This document shows positions 17,666 to 27,671 of a stretch of DNA of 64,000 bases, piece by piece. Numbering within the stretch: position 1 is the stretch's first letter; each line of letters begins with the position of its first letter. The position numbers and the translations under genes are program-made. Source of the DNA: Armatimonadota bacterium (GTDB taxonomy: Bacteria > Sysuimicrobiota > Sysuimicrobiia > Sysuimicrobiales > Humicultoraceae); contig JAVKHP010000001.1 of assembly GCA_031459855.1 (NCBI GenBank), positions 1,889,842-1,953,841 on the forward strand. Direction: 5' to 3'. Below the pieces are notes generated by a model. The model was not told the DNA's origin and ran no database searches. It saw only the letters and a list, made by a program, of their open reading frames with translations.

Positions 17666-19331
17666 ACTGCGCGAGGCCGTGGCCCGCGCTGCGGCCACGG
17701 GCGCGCTGCCGGCCGTCGAGCCGCTTCCCGAGCTCGAGGTGGAGGTGCCGCGCGACCGCCGCCACGGCGACTACGCGACCAATGCCGCGCTGGTCCTGGC
17801 CAGGCACACCGGCCGGCCGCCCCGCGAGGTGGCCGAGCGCCTGCTGACGGCCTGGGCCCCACCGCCGGAGCGGATCGCGAAGGCGGAGGTGGCCGGGCCG
17901 GGCTTCATCAACCTCACCCTGGCCTGGCCATGGCGGCGCCAGCTCGTGGCCGCCATCCTGGCAGACGGCGAGGCGTACGGCGCGCAGCCCCTCGGGGTGC
18001 GTCCCGACGGGTCGCGGGTGCGCGTGAACGTCGAGTTCGTCAGCGCCAACCCCACGGGGCCGCTGCACGTCGGCACGGGCCGCAACGCGGTGGTGGGCGA
18101 CGTCGTGGCCAACCTGTTGACGGCGCTGGGCTTCGAGGTCACGCGCGAGTACTACATCAACGACGCGGGTCAGCAGGTCGTCAACCTGGCGCGTTCGGTC
18201 GAGGCGCACTACTTCGCGCAGTTTGGCCGCGCCAGACCGTTCCCCGAGGACGGCTACCGGGGCGCGTACGTGGTCGACCTCGCCCGGCAGATCGCCGAGG
18301 CCGACGGGCCGGTCTGGCTGGAGCGGCCCGAGTCCGAGCGCCTGGAGCACTTCCGGCAGGTGGCGGTGGAGGCGATCGTGGCCGAGATCCGCGACGTCCT
18401 GGCGCGGTTTGGGGTGCGCGTGGACGTGTGGTTCAGCGAGCGGACCCTGGTCGCGTCGGGCGCCGTCGACCGCGTGCTCGAACGGCTGCGCGCGGGCGGG
18501 TGGGTGTACGAGGCCGACGACAAGGTGTGGTTCCGCGCCACCAGTTTCGGCGACGAGAAGGACCGCGTGCTGTGGCGGCCCGACGGGGGCTGGACGTACT
18601 TCGCCACGGACCTGGCCTACCACCTGGACAAGCTCGCCCGGGGCTTCGACCTGCTCATCGACGTGTGGGGGATCGACCACATCGGCGACGTGGCGCGGGT
18701 GCGGGGCGGGTTGCAGGCGCTGGGCGTGCCCCCCGAGCGGCTGGAGGTGCTCATCCACCAGCACGTCCGGCTGAAGAACGAGGGCGAGGTGCTGCGCATG
18801 TCCAAGCGCAGCGGCGAGTTCGTCACGCTGCGCGACCTGATCGACGCCGTGGGCGCCGATGCGGCCCGCTACTTCTACGCCATGACGTCGTACACGGTAC
18901 CCATGGACTTCGACGTGGCGCTGGCCGTGCGCCACTCGCAGGACAACCCGGTCTACTACGTGCAGTACGCCCACGCGCGGATCGCCGGCATCCTCCGTGA
19001 GGCGGCCGCCCAGGCCCGGCAGCCGGCCGCGCTGGCCAACCCGCACGCCGCGCTGGCCCCCCTGGAGCACGAGCGCGAGGCCGCCCTGATCCATACCCTC
19101 GCCGAGTTCCCCGAGGTGGTGCGCGTCGCGGGCCTGCGGCGGGAACCGCACCGGCTGTGCGCGTACGCCCGCGAGGTGGCCGAGGCGTTCCACCTGTTCT
19201 ACACCCACTGCCGCGTGCTCGGCGAGCACGCGGAACTGACCGCAGCCCGCCTGGCTCTGGTGGAGGCCACACGCACGGTGCTGCGGCGGGTGCTGGGGTT
19301 ACTGGGCGTGACGGCCCCCGACCGGATGTAG
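17640..19331 (+). CDS. argS: Arginyl-tRNA synthetase
   Basis: Class I aminoacyl-tRNA synthetase, 563 residues. Seen: the N-terminal Add1 tRNA-binding domain (about 1-100), the HIGH-like motif in FVSANPTGPLHVGTGR, and the KMSKS-like LRMSKRSGEFV, followed by the anticodon-binding DALR domain ending VLGLLGVTAPDRM. The ATG start lies inside the end of anmK. It is the last gene of the recycling operon. Confidence 0.96.
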   Translation: MFRDALRRELREAVARAAATGALPAVEPLPELEVEVPRDRRHGDYATNAALVLARHTGRPPREVAERLLTAWAPPPERIAKAEVAGPGFINLTLAWPWRRQLVAAILADGEAYGAQPLGVRPDGSRVRVNVEFVSANPTGPLHVGTGRNAVVGDVVANLLTALGFEVTREYYINDAGQQVVNLARSVEAHYFAQFGRARPFPEDGYRGAYVVDLARQIAEADGPVWLERPESERLEHFRQVAVEAIVAEIRDVLARFGVRVDVWFSERTLVASGAVDRVLERLRAGGWVYEADDKVWFRATSFGDEKDRVLWRPDGGWTYFATDLAYHLDKLARGFDLLIDVWGIDHIGDVARVRGGLQALGVPPERLEVLIHQHVRLKNEGEVLRMSKRSGEFVTLRDLIDAVGADAARYFYAMTSYTVPMDFDVALAVRHSQDNPVYYVQYAHARIAGILREAAAQARQPAALANPHAALAPLEHEREAALIHTLAEFPEVVRVAGLRREPHRLCAYAREVAEAFHLFYTHCRVLGEHAELTAARLALVEATRTVLRRVLGLLGVTAPDRM

Positions 19332-19644
19332 GGCCAGGGGGCGCCCCAGGCCACCACCGGATGAAGGGCCGCGGCATGCCAGTCCCCGGCCGCATGGAAG
19401 GCCGAGGGACGTGCCAGCCCCAACCGCAGGGAGGGCTGCGGGGTTGCGCCGGGGTTCACGTCCATGTTACAAATAGCGTGTACGAGTACGTACGACACGG
19501 CTGGCGCATCCCGCCCGCTGGCGATCCTCCCGGCCCTGCGTGTCCGGGCCGTGTCCCAGGCGATGTGAGACCCATAGTGACTGCGAGGCCAGCGCATAAC
19601 CGAGCCACAGGCTGCCAGCGCAGATCGAGGAGGCGTGCGTTCCC
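19332..19644 (+). promoter_or_regulatory. 313-bp intergenic region with promoter-like elements and an inverted repeat
   Basis: No gene is supported here. TTGCGC (19444-19449) and TACAAA (19468-19473) form a weak sigma70-like pair with an 18-bp spacer. Immediately downstream CGTGT (19477-19481) and ACACG (19495-19499) form an inverted repeat around a GTACGTAC core, a plausible operator. GAGGAGG before 19645 is the ribosome-binding site of the SLH gene. Confidence 0.4.
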
Positions 19645-21135
19645 ATGACCACGACAACGCGGGTGCTCGCGGCGCTGGCAGTGCTGGCGCTGCTGGCCGC
19701 GCCGGCCGGCGCCCAGATCTTCACCGACATGCGCGACCACCCGGCCCGCCGGGCAGCAGAGCGGCTGGCCGCCAAGGGCATCGTGACGCGCCTGCCCGAC
19801 GGTCGGCTGGCGCCCGACGAGCCGCTGACGCGGCTGGACGTGGCGGTACTGTTGGCCCGGACGATCGGCCTGCCCGCCAGCGGGGTACGGGTACCCGACT
19901 TCCGCGACCTCGACCAGATTCCGCCCGCCGATCGGCAGGCGGTGGCCGCGGCCGTCAGCCTGGGGACGGTGTCGGCCCGGCGCGTGGAGCTGCGCAAGGG
20001 CAGCGTCACCTACACGTTCACCGTGAACAAGGTCTCCTACGCGCCCGATGAACCGGTCGAGATGACCTTCACCATCGCCAACGACGGTCCCGGCCGCGAG
20101 ACCGTGATCACCGCGCTCGACCGCGGCCGCCTGCGCGTCCGGCTGAGCGAGGGCCTGCGGGCGGGCTACGAGGGCCAGCTGTACGTCGAGACGCGGACCC
20201 CGCAGGGGACCGCGCGCGAGGTGGTGGGCCGCGTGCGCGTGGTCGAGGTGCGGGGCGACGGTGCGGTGCTCGAGGTGGTGGAACCCGGGAAGGTCGAGCC
20301 CAAAGCCGGCCTGCGGGTCTTCTTCGTGCAGGACGTGTGGTTCGAGTACGCCACGTCGCAGTTCCACGACTTCATCGTGCGGGACGTCGAGGGCAACGAG
20401 ATCGCCCGCTGGTCCCTCAACCGGCCCTTCCAGCCCGTCGACCGGCCGTGGCCGCTGGCGGCCGGGGCCCGGTACGTGGAGGTCACCCGCTGGCGCCAGC
20501 TCGACCAGAACGACCAGCCGGTGCGGCCCGGGCGCTACGAGCTGGTGGCGGTGCACACCACCAAGGAGAACCCAACGCAGCTGGTCATCGGCTTCCAGCG
20601 CGGGGTGATCACGGCGTTCCCCGACGACACCTTCCGCCCGCGCCAGCCCGTCACCCGCGCCGAGCTCGCCACCTACGTGGTGCGGGCCATGGGCCTGGCA
20701 GGCGAGGCGGTGCGGCGGGCCAGCGATCCCTTGCGTGTACCCGACGCGGGCGACGTGCCGGCCGAACACCGTGGCAGCGTCGTGGTGGCCCTGGAGCGCC
20801 GGCTGCTGGCCCCGGCCAGCGACGGCGCGTTCCGGCCCGGGCGTCCCGCGACCCGCGGCGATGCCGTGCTGGCCCTGAACGCCCTCATGGAGGCGCTGGG
20901 GCGCTACGACTACACCACCGCCACCCTGCGCGAGATCCGCGGCGGCCCGCCGCCCATCGTGGTGGTCGAGGACGCCAACAAGCAGATCCGCTCGCACCGC
21001 GTGGCGGTACTGAGCGCCATCTACCGCAACGACCAGCCCGTGGTGCTGCTCCAGTTGCGGCCTGGCGACCAGGTGAAGATGCTCAAGCCGACCGACGCCG
21101 GCGAGGTGATGTACATCGAGGCCACGGGACGGTGA
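19645..21135 (+). CDS. S-layer homology (SLH) protein with internal BsuPI-like domain
   Basis: Exported protein of 496 residues with a signal peptide (about 1-23). One SLH repeat follows (about 24-95: [20 protein letters not shown]). A beta-rich BsuPI/intracellular-proteinase-inhibitor-like domain occupies about 110-310. Two more SLH repeats start near residue 318 ([23 protein letters not shown]). SLH repeats attach proteins to secondary cell-wall polymers. The C-terminal 70 residues are unassigned. It is read toward the aldolase gene, 5 bp away. Confidence 0.82.
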   Translation: MTTTTRVLAALAVLALLAAPAGAQIFTDMRDHPARRAAERLAAKGIVTRLPDGRLAPDEPLTRLDVAVLLARTIGLPASGVRVPDFRDLDQIPPADRQAVAAAVSLGTVSARRVELRKGSVTYTFTVNKVSYAPDEPVEMTFTIANDGPGRETVITALDRGRLRVRLSEGLRAGYEGQLYVETRTPQGTAREVVGRVRVVEVRGDGAVLEVVEPGKVEPKAGLRVFFVQDVWFEYATSQFHDFIVRDVEGNEIARWSLNRPFQPVDRPWPLAAGARYVEVTRWRQLDQNDQPVRPGRYELVAVHTTKENPTQLVIGFQRGVITAFPDDTFRPRQPVTRAELATYVVRAMGLAGEAVRRASDPLRVPDAGDVPAEHRGSVVVALERRLLAPASDGAFRPGRPATRGDAVLALNALMEALGRYDYTTATLREIRGGPPPIVVVEDANKQIRSHRVAVLSAIYRNDQPVVLLQLRPGDQVKMLKPTDAGEVMYIEATGR

Positions 21136-21140
21136 GGGCG

Positions 21141-21812
21141 ATGCTCTTCTTCCTCGACACGGCCAACCTGGACGAGATCCGCACCGCCGCCGGGTGGGGC
21201 ATCCTCGACGGCGTGACCACCAACCCGACCCTGGTGGCCCGGGAGGGGCGCGAGCATCGGGCGCAGATCGAGGAGATCTGTCGGATTGTGAGCGGGCCCG
21301 TGAGCGTCGAGACCACGGTCGCCGACGCCGAGGGGATGATCCGCGAGGGCGAGGAGTTCGCCACGTGGGCGCCCAACGTGGTCGTCAAGGTGCCGGTCAC
21401 GCCGGCCGGCCTGGTGGCGCTGCGTGCGCTGCGCGCCCGCGGCATCCCGGTCAACGTGACGCTGGTCTTCTCCGTGAACCAGGCGCTGCTGGCGGCCAAG
21501 GCCGGCGCCACCTACGTGAGCCCCTTCGTGGGCCGCCTGGACGACATCGGGCACGACGGCATGCAGGTCGTGCGCGACGCCGTGGCGATCTTCCGCACGT
21601 ACCGGTTCGAGACCAAGGTGCTGGCTGCCAGCCTGCGCCATCCCATGCACGTGGTGGAGGCCGCCCGCGCGGGTGCCGATGTGGCCACCATGCCCTTCAA
21701 GGTCATGGAGCAGCTGTTCCGGCACGCCCTGACCGACGCGGGGCTGGAGCGGTTCCTGGCGGACGCCCGCCGCCTGCGCGCGGAGCTGGAGGCCCGCCGC
21801 ACCCCAGTCTGA
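21141..21812 (+). CDS. Transaldolase-like / fructose-6-phosphate aldolase
   Basis: Small (223-residue) transaldolase-family TIM barrel. Visible: [24 protein letters not shown], the Schiff-base lysine in [16 protein letters not shown] and [14 protein letters not shown]. These short forms (TalC/MipB type) act either as transaldolases in the pentose phosphate pathway or as fructose-6-phosphate aldolases; sequence reading alone cannot decide. It lies just upstream of rho, as in many Gram-positive genomes. Confidence 0.93.
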   Translation: MLFFLDTANLDEIRTAAGWGILDGVTTNPTLVAREGREHRAQIEEICRIVSGPVSVETTVADAEGMIREGEEFATWAPNVVVKVPVTPAGLVALRALRARGIPVNVTLVFSVNQALLAAKAGATYVSPFVGRLDDIGHDGMQVVRDAVAIFRTYRFETKVLAASLRHPMHVVEAARAGADVATMPFKVMEQLFRHALTDAGLERFLADARRLRAELEARRTPV

Positions 21813-21904
21813 CGGGCGGGGAGGGGGCCGGTGTCGGGGCCGTGCCGGCAGATGTGGCCGCCGGCCGGGGAGGGAAACGTGGAATACCCGCCCCGGTCGT
21901 CGGG

Positions 21905-21910
21905 TATAGA
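21905..21910 (+). promoter_or_regulatory. -10 box (TATAGA) upstream of rho
   Basis: TATAGA occurs in a locally AT-richer stretch 27 bp before the rho GTG; no consensus -35 is evident. A GGGAGCG ribosome-binding site follows. Confidence 0.4.
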
Positions 21911-21936
21911 ACAAACGACGGGAGCGTGACATCCCC

Positions 21937-23199
21937 GTGGCCATTGCAGAGCTTGAGGCCAAGACCCTGGCGGAACTCCAGGACCTGGCCAAGGAACTGA
22001 ACATCCCCAACTACCGGCGTTTCCGGAAGCAGGAGCTGATCATGCGCGTGCTGCAGGCACAGACCGCCGCCCAGGGCCTGGAGATTCGGGCCGGCATCCT
22101 GGAGATCATGCCCGAAGGGTACGGGTTCCTGCGCACGAGCGGCTACCTGCCGGGCAGCGAGGACATCTACGTCTCGCCGTCGCAGATCAAGCGCTTCGGG
22201 CTCCGGGTGGGCGACGAGGTGCTGGGGCAGGTCCGGCCGCCCAAGGACAACGAGAAGTACTACGCGCTGCTGCGGGTGGAGGCGGTCAACGGCCTCGACC
22301 CCGAGCAGGCCCGCACGCGTCCGTCCTTCGAGCAGCTGACCCCGGTCTTCCCCCACGAGCGCATCCGGCTGGAGACCCCCGATGGCGACCTGACGGTGCG
22401 CGTGGTCGACCTCTTCGCGCCCATCGGGAAGGGGCAGCGCGGCATGATCGTCTCGCCCCCGAAGGCCGGCAAGACCACGCTCCTCAAGAAGATCGGGCAG
22501 GCCATCGTCCAGAACCACCCCGAGATCTACCTGATCGTGCTGCTGCTCGACGAGCGGCCCGAGGAGGTCACCGACATGCGGCGCTCGGTCGAGGCCGAGG
22601 TGATCGCCTCGACGTTCGACAAGGCGCCCGAGGAGCACATCCAGGTGGCCGACCTGGTGCTGGACCGGGCCAAGCGCCTGGTGGAGGGCGGCCGCGACGT
22701 CGTGATCCTGCTCGACAGCCTGACCCGGTTCTCGCGAGCCAACAACCTGGTCATCCCGCCGTCGGGACGCACCCTGTCGGGCGGACTGGACCCTGCGGCC
22801 CTGCACCGGCCCAAGCGCTTCTTCGGCGCCGCCCGCAAGATCGAGGAGGGTGGCTCGCTCACCATCATCGCCACGGCGCTGGTCGACACGGGCAGCCGCA
22901 TGGACGACGTGATCTACGAGGAGTTCAAGGGCACGGGGAACATGGAGCTCCACCTGAACCGCAAGCTGCAGGAGCGGCGCACCTTCCCGGCCATCGACAT
23001 CAAGATGTCGGGCACCCGGCGAGAGGAGTTGCTCCTGACCGAGGAGGAGCTGCGGAAGGTGTGGGTGCTGCGCAAGAGCCTCGAGCAGCTCGACACCGTG
23101 GCGATGACCGAGCTGATCCTCGACCGCCTGCGCAAGACGCCCAACAACGCGGCGTTCCTGCGGTCGATCGTCAAGAGCAGTGAGGAGAACACCAATTGA
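21937..23199 (+). CDS. rho: Transcription termination factor Rho
   Basis: Hexameric RNA-dependent ATPase/translocase. The GTG-initiated 420-residue protein has the Rho_N helical domain ([20 protein letters not shown]), the RNA-binding cold-shock domain (GYGFLRT to about residue 120), the Walker A loop [13 protein letters not shown] near 174-185, and the Walker B/lid region [14 protein letters not shown]. No large acidic or Asn-rich insertion is present, unlike actinobacterial Rho. It heads the housekeeping run. Confidence 0.97.
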   Translation: MAIAELEAKTLAELQDLAKELNIPNYRRFRKQELIMRVLQAQTAAQGLEIRAGILEIMPEGYGFLRTSGYLPGSEDIYVSPSQIKRFGLRVGDEVLGQVRPPKDNEKYYALLRVEAVNGLDPEQARTRPSFEQLTPVFPHERIRLETPDGDLTVRVVDLFAPIGKGQRGMIVSPPKAGKTTLLKKIGQAIVQNHPEIYLIVLLLDERPEEVTDMRRSVEAEVIASTFDKAPEEHIQVADLVLDRAKRLVEGGRDVVILLDSLTRFSRANNLVIPPSGRTLSGGLDPAALHRPKRFFGAARKIEEGGSLTIIATALVDTGSRMDDVIYEEFKGTGNMELHLNRKLQERRTFPAIDIKMSGTRREELLLTEEELRKVWVLRKSLEQLDTVAMTELILDRLRKTPNNAAFLRSIVKSSEENTN

Positions 23200-23207
23200 C
23201 CATATCC

Positions 23208-23224
23208 CCTCCCCCTGGGGGAGG
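23208..23224. repeat. Inverted repeat after rho
   Basis: CCTCCCCC and GGGGGAGG are perfect inverted copies around a single T. As RNA it would fold with a smaller stem. No T-run follows, so terminator function is doubtful. Confidence 0.35.
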
Positions 23225-23445
23225 AGTAGGGCTGCTCCGGTCCCCAGCAGGAGATCTGGCCGCTGCGGCGAATACGTCCGCGTCGCCTGCAGCCACTGAC
23301 GATGCGCCGACGTAATCGCGATCGCGCACTTCCGGAGTAACGTGCGGACAGGCGCGCAGCCCGCGCGCGCCACGTAGGCAGCACAGCAACTCAGGCACGT
23401 TTCGGCCGGCGCCGGACCGGCACTTCTCGGCGTAGGGGAGCGGTG

Positions 23446-24585
23446 GTGCGACACGCACTGGCACCGTTCGTGGCAGCTTCCATACTGCTCCTGGTGGCGC
23501 CGGCCATCGGGCCGGGCGCATCGGCATCGCGCGAGACACCCACGGCCAGGACGCGCTCGACTCCGGGCGCGGACCGTGGGGGAGTGCCCCAGGCCGAGCG
23601 CGCGCTCGTACAGGTCCTGCGCGCGGCACCGGGCGTAGACGCGGTCCGCCGCCTGCGCGCACAGGCCGCGCAGCCGACTGCCCCGATGAGGACAGCGGCC
23701 GCGGGGGGCGTGCCCGCGGGCGGGGCTGCGCCCGGCGCAGCACCGGTCCGCCGGCCTGTGCGCACCGTGGCCGCGCGCGGCGACGTCCCCGTGCGCGCGC
23801 ATCGGCTGCGCAGCGGCGAGAGCCTGTGGACGGTTGCCAGACGGTATGGCGTGACGGTTGAGGCGCTGGCCGCTGCCAACGGCCTGCGGGTGGATGCCGT
23901 GCTCCAGGTGGGGCAGACGCTGGTCGTCCCCGGCGGTGCCGGGGCGACCGCTGCGCCGGCGCGCGCCCGGGGGGGCGCGCGATCTCCTGCGGCGCGGGGA
24001 CAGGGCTTCACCTACGTGGTCCAGCCCGGTGACACGCTCTGGAACATCGCCTTCCGCTACGGGACCACTGTGGAAACCCTCCTGAACCTGAACGGGCTGG
24101 ACGACCCTGACCGCCTGCAGCCGGGACAGCGGCTGACGATCAGCGGTCGGCCGCCCCAGGGTGCGCGGGGCGGGTCCGCCTCGCGCGTGGCAGACGTGCC
24201 CGCGGTACGCATTGGGCTACGGCTGCTCTGGCCGGCCCGGGGGGTCATCACCTCGCGCTTTGGCTGGCGCCGGTACCGCTACCACCACAACGGCATCGAC
24301 CTGGCTGCGCCCGCCGGCACGCCGATCTACGCGGCCAGCGACGGCGTGGTGGAGTTTGCCGGCTGGAAGGGCGGCTACGGGCGCGTGGTCTATCTGCGGC
24401 ATCCCAACGGGGTCACCACGGTGTACGCCCACGCCAGCGCCCTGCTGGTGCGGACGGGTCAGCGGGTGGCGCGGGGGCAGGTCATCGCCCGCGTGGGGTG
24501 CACCGGCGCCTGCACCGGTCCCCACCTCCACTTCGAAGTGCACGTGGGCGGCCAGCCCGTGAACCCGGTGCGCTACCTCCAGTAG
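23446..24585 (+). CDS. LysM-domain M23 metallopeptidase (murein hydrolase)
   Basis: Exported protein of about 379 residues: signal peptide, an Ala/Arg/Pro-rich linker, LysM 1 (HRLRSGESLWTVARRYGVTV, about 120-165), LysM 2 (YVVQPGDTLWNIAFRYG, about 185-230) and a C-terminal LytM/M23 domain. Zinc ligands are in HHNGIDLAAP and HLHFEV (preceded by TGACTGP). It likely cuts peptide cross-bridges or regulates amidases. GTG codons occur at 23443 and 23446; the second gives better spacing from GGGGAG. It lies between rho and rpmE, a common Gram-positive arrangement. Confidence 0.9.
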   Translation: MRHALAPFVAASILLLVAPAIGPGASASRETPTARTRSTPGADRGGVPQAERALVQVLRAAPGVDAVRRLRAQAAQPTAPMRTAAAGGVPAGGAAPGAAPVRRPVRTVAARGDVPVRAHRLRSGESLWTVARRYGVTVEALAAANGLRVDAVLQVGQTLVVPGGAGATAAPARARGGARSPAARGQGFTYVVQPGDTLWNIAFRYGTTVETLLNLNGLDDPDRLQPGQRLTISGRPPQGARGGSASRVADVPAVRIGLRLLWPARGVITSRFGWRRYRYHHNGIDLAAPAGTPIYAASDGVVEFAGWKGGYGRVVYLRHPNGVTTVYAHASALLVRTGQRVARGQVIARVGCTGACTGPHLHFEVHVGGQPVNPVRYLQ

Positions 24586-24912
24586 GCGGGCCGGGACAGT
24601 CGCCCGGGAGGCGGGGCTCGGCCAGCAGTCGCCCGCGTAACCGACGTTACGTGTTGCGGCCGCACCGGGGCGACTGCAGGCCGTCCCAGGTACGCGTCAC
24701 GTAGCGGAGTCGGCGCACGCCTGCCGGTCGAGGCATGACCCGCCTGCGGGCGATCCGCGGCCGGCTCGTTGGGAGCGTCCGCAGCGGGCGGCCCGCAGCT
24801 GCCGAGGACGGCCACGGGTCGAGCACGTGGCAGCACGCTGGGCGTCGGGCGGCGGGATCTGGTATACTCCCAGCGTTGCACCTGTCCGGTCGGACGACGA
24901 GGAGACCTTACC
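24586..24912 (+). promoter_or_regulatory. 327-bp intergenic region with the rpmE promoter
   Basis: TGGTATACT (24860-24868) is an extended -10 element about 45 bp before the rpmE ATG. Further upstream CGTAAC-CGAC-GTTACG (24636-24651) is a perfect 6-bp inverted repeat. No ORF in this stretch looks coding. Confidence 0.5.
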
Positions 24913-25116
24913 ATGAAGCAAGGGATCCACCCCGAGTACTACCAGGCCCAGGTCGTCTGCGCGTGCGGCGAGACGTTCGTCACCGGCTCGACCCGCAAGC
25001 AGATCCGCGTCGACATCTGCTCGAAGTGCCATCCCTACTACACGGGGCAGCGGCGGCTCGTCGACACCGAAGGCCGCGTCCAGAAGTTTGCCCGCAAGTA
25101 CGGCCTGAAGGTCTGA
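24913..25116 (+). CDS. rpmE: 50S ribosomal protein L31 (zinc-binding type)
   Basis: A 67-residue large-subunit protein, [18 protein letters not shown] onward. The four cysteines (CAC near residue 16 and CSKC near residue 38) make the zinc-containing C+ form, which is replaced by a C- paralogue under zinc starvation in some bacteria. The ATG is preceded by GAGGAGACC. It lies between M23 and prfA, a conserved context. Confidence 0.96.
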   Translation: MKQGIHPEYYQAQVVCACGETFVTGSTRKQIRVDICSKCHPYYTGQRRLVDTEGRVQKFARKYGLKV

Positions 25117-25182
25117 TCGCCCGGCGCGCGCGCCTGGTATTCCCGAGCCCTGCCGCCGCTGTCCGGACGCGGCGACGCCCGG

Positions 25183-25191
25183 TGCTATAAT
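25183..25191 (+). promoter_or_regulatory. Extended -10 promoter (TGCTATAAT) of prfA
   Basis: A perfect TATAAT (25186-25191) with an upstream TGC. The expected transcript start is within a base or two of the GTG at 25199, so the message is probably leaderless. The -35 region shows no consensus. Confidence 0.7.
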
Positions 25192-25198
25192 CGGGGCG

Positions 25199-26287
25199 GT
25201 GACAGCCGTGGATGCCAGGATGCGCGAGCGACTGGAGGCGATGGCGGCGCGCCATCAGGCGCTGGAGGCCGCCCTGGCGGATCCATTGCTGCTCGCCGAC
25301 CAGCCACGCTACCAGCAGGCGGTGCGGGAGCACGCCGAGCTGGCCGAGCCCGTCGCCCGCTTCCGCGCCTACCTGGACCTGGAACGTCAGGTCGCCGAGG
25401 CCGAGGCGATGGCCCGCGACGACGCCGACCCCGAGCTGCGGGCGCTGGCGCGGGCCGAAGTCCAGCGGCTGCGCGAGCGGCTCGAGGCGCTGGAGGCGCA
25501 GCTGCGGGAACAGCTGCTGCCCCGCGACCCCTATGCCGACCGCAACATCATCGTCGAGATCCGCGCGGGCGCGGGCGGGGAGGAAGCCGCGCTGTTCGCC
25601 GGCGACCTGTTCCGCATGTACACCCGGTACGCGGAGCGCCGGCGGTGGAAGACGGAGGTGCTGGAGGCCCACCCCACGGGCATCGGCGGCTTCAAGGAGA
25701 TCGTGTTCAGCATCTCGGGTCAGGGGGCCTACAGCCGGCTGAAGTACGAGAGCGGCGTGCACCGCGTGCAGCGGGTGCCGGTCACCGAGTCCGCAGGGCG
25801 CATCCACACCTCGACGGCCACGGTGGCGGTGCTGCCCGAGGCCGAAGAGGTCGACGTGGTGCTCAAGCCCGACGAGCTGGAGATCGAGACGTACCGCGCG
25901 GGTGGCGCCGGCGGGCAGAACGTCAACAAGGTCGAGACCGCCGTGCGCGTCCGGCACCTGCCCACGGGCATCGTGGTCGCCTGCCAGGACGAACGCTCGC
26001 AGTTCCAGAACCGCGAGAAGGCCCTGCGCATCCTGCGCGCGCACCTGCTGGAGCGCCGGCAGCGCGAGCAGCAGGAGGCGATCGCGCGCCAGCGCCGTCA
26101 GCAGGTGGGCACGGCCGAGCGCAGCGAGAAGATCCGCACCTACAACTTCCCGCAAAACCGCGTGACCGACCACCGCATCGGCCTCAGCGTGCACCAGCTG
26201 GACCGCGTGCTCGACGGCGACCTGGACGAGATCATCGACGCGCTGGCCGCCGCCGACCAGGCCGCGCAGCTGGCCGCCGTCGACTGA
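25199..26287 (+). CDS. prfA: Peptide chain release factor 1
   Basis: Recognises UAA/UAG and triggers peptide release. The GGQ loop is seen in [19 protein letters not shown] and the anticodon-like PxT as PVT in [15 protein letters not shown], which marks RF1 rather than RF2. About 362 residues. The GTG at 25199 fits a leaderless transcript; ATG 25220 ([16 protein letters not shown]) matches the usual RF1 N-terminus and is a strong alternative. RF1 does not read UGA, which matters for the UGA-containing arsC in this window. It is followed 17 bp later by prmC. Confidence 0.97.
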   Translation: MTAVDARMRERLEAMAARHQALEAALADPLLLADQPRYQQAVREHAELAEPVARFRAYLDLERQVAEAEAMARDDADPELRALARAEVQRLRERLEALEAQLREQLLPRDPYADRNIIVEIRAGAGGEEAALFAGDLFRMYTRYAERRRWKTEVLEAHPTGIGGFKEIVFSISGQGAYSRLKYESGVHRVQRVPVTESAGRIHTSTATVAVLPEAEEVDVVLKPDELEIETYRAGGAGGQNVNKVETAVRVRHLPTGIVVACQDERSQFQNREKALRILRAHLLERRQREQQEAIARQRRQQVGTAERSEKIRTYNFPQNRVTDHRIGLSVHQLDRVLDGDLDEIIDALAAADQAAQLAAVD

Positions 26288-26304
26288 GGGGTGCAGGCCG
26301 GGGC

Positions 26305-27192
26305 GTGACGGTGGGCGAGGCCTGGCAGGCGGGGCGTGAGCACCTGACCGCGCTGGGGGTGCCCGAGGCGGCCATCACCGCCGAGGTGTTGCTGCGCCAC
26401 GCCCTGCGCTGGTCACGCACCGAGCTGTACCTCTCCTGGCACCGCCCCCTGGATCCCGACGCCTGGGCGCGCTACGAGGCGCTGCTCGCCGAGCGGGCCC
26501 GCGGCCGCCCGGTCGCCTACATCGTGGGGCGCCGCGAGTTCATGGGGTTGGAGTTCCTGGTGGACGAGCGCGTGCTGATCCCGAGGCCGGAGACCGAGCT
26601 GCTGGTGGAGGTAACGCTGGCGGCCCTGGCCGGGCAGCCCAGGCCCGTGATCGCCGACGTCGGTACCGGCAGCGGCGCTGTGGCCGTGAGCCTGGCCGTG
26701 ACCCGTCCCGACGCGCTGGTGTTCGCCACCGACATCTCCCCGCCGGCCCTGGAGGTCGCGCGCGCCAACGCCCGGCGCCACGGCGTGGACGGACGCGTGC
26801 GCGTGCTGTGCGGCGACCTGGTGGCGCCGCTCGTTGCGGCCGGCGCGCGGCTGGACGCGCTGGTGTGCAATCCGCCGTACGTCGACCCCTTGACTGCCGC
26901 GGCGCTGCCCCGGGAGATCCGCGACTTCGAGCCGCGGGAGGCCGTGGTCGCGCCCGAAGGGATCGGCCTGCACCGCCGGCTGGTGGCCGAGGCCCCGCGC
27001 GTGCTGGCCCCGGGCGGGCTGCTGGCCGTGGAGGTGGCAGCAGGCCAGGCCCCGGCGGTGGTCGAACTCTTCCGGCGCGAGGCCCGCTACGAGGAGATCG
27101 CGACGCACCGCGACCTGGGGGGGTGGGAGCGGGTCGTCAGCGCCCGCCTGCAGCGCACGGCATCGGATGCTGCGGGACCAGCGTTGGGGTGA
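26305..27192 (+). CDS. prmC: Release factor glutamine methyltransferase
   Basis: SAM-dependent enzyme that N5-methylates the Gln of the GGQ motif in RF1/RF2. The N-terminal helical domain is followed by ARGRPVAYIVGRREFMGLEF, the SAM motif IADVGTGSGAVAVSLAV and the catalytic NPPY in VCNPPYVDPL. 295 residues from GTG 26305. Adjacent to its substrate gene prfA as in most bacteria. Confidence 0.95.
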   Translation: MTVGEAWQAGREHLTALGVPEAAITAEVLLRHALRWSRTELYLSWHRPLDPDAWARYEALLAERARGRPVAYIVGRREFMGLEFLVDERVLIPRPETELLVEVTLAALAGQPRPVIADVGTGSGAVAVSLAVTRPDALVFATDISPPALEVARANARRHGVDGRVRVLCGDLVAPLVAAGARLDALVCNPPYVDPLTAAALPREIRDFEPREAVVAPEGIGLHRRLVAEAPRVLAPGGLLAVEVAAGQAPAVVELFRREARYEEIATHRDLGGWERVVSARLQRTASDAAGPALG

Positions 27193-27200
27193 GTGCGCCG

Positions 27201-27656
27201 ATGAGCTACTACCAGCTGACGTTCCAGCCGGCAGTGACCCGCCAGCCGCGCCACGTACCGATCCTGCGCGTCGATCCCGACGAGGAGGCGGCGCCACGCC
27301 GCGCCGTGGAGGTGCTGCGCGCAGGTGGCGTGATCGTGTTCCCCGCAGACGACGGCTACTACGTCGGGTGCCTCGCGGCCGATGCGGCCGCAGTGGAGCG
27401 GCTCTGCCAGGTGACTGGTGCCACCCCCGACCAGCTGGTGCGCTACGCGGTCTCCGGGGAGGAGGGTACGCGCACCCCGGCGCACCCGGTGGCCCGGGCC
27501 CTGCTGCGCGAGGTCGGCGGCCCGCTCGTCGCCGCCACCGCGCCCGCGGGCCGGCGACCGGCGCCCACGGCGCAGCAGGTGGTTTTCGTGGTGGGCGATG
27601 GCGTGGACCTCGTGCTGGATGCCGGGCGGATCCTGGCGTTGCCGGCGGCGGCCTGA
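27201..27656 (+). CDS. Short YciO/YrdC-like (Sua5 superfamily) protein
   Basis: A 151-residue protein in the slot where sua5/tsaC (t6A synthesis) normally sits between prmC and rpiB. LRAGGVIVFPADDGYYVGC aligns with the YciO form PTDSGYALGC rather than the PTDTVYGLG of TsaC. The family is usually about 200 residues; this protein is shorter, and the conserved basic R/K nucleotide-binding elements are not obvious. It may therefore not make t6A. A true TsaC would be needed elsewhere in the genome. 15 bp separate it from rpiB. Confidence 0.65.
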   Translation: MSYYQLTFQPAVTRQPRHVPILRVDPDEEAAPRRAVEVLRAGGVIVFPADDGYYVGCLAADAAAVERLCQVTGATPDQLVRYAVSGEEGTRTPAHPVARALLREVGGPLVAATAPAGRRPAPTAQQVVFVVGDGVDLVLDAGRILALPAAA

Positions 27657-27671
27657 CGACAGGAGGCAGCC

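Noticed and set aside
23208-23224. Intrinsic terminator of rho
   Set aside because: The inverted repeat has almost no loop and no following T-run, so it was listed only as a repeat.
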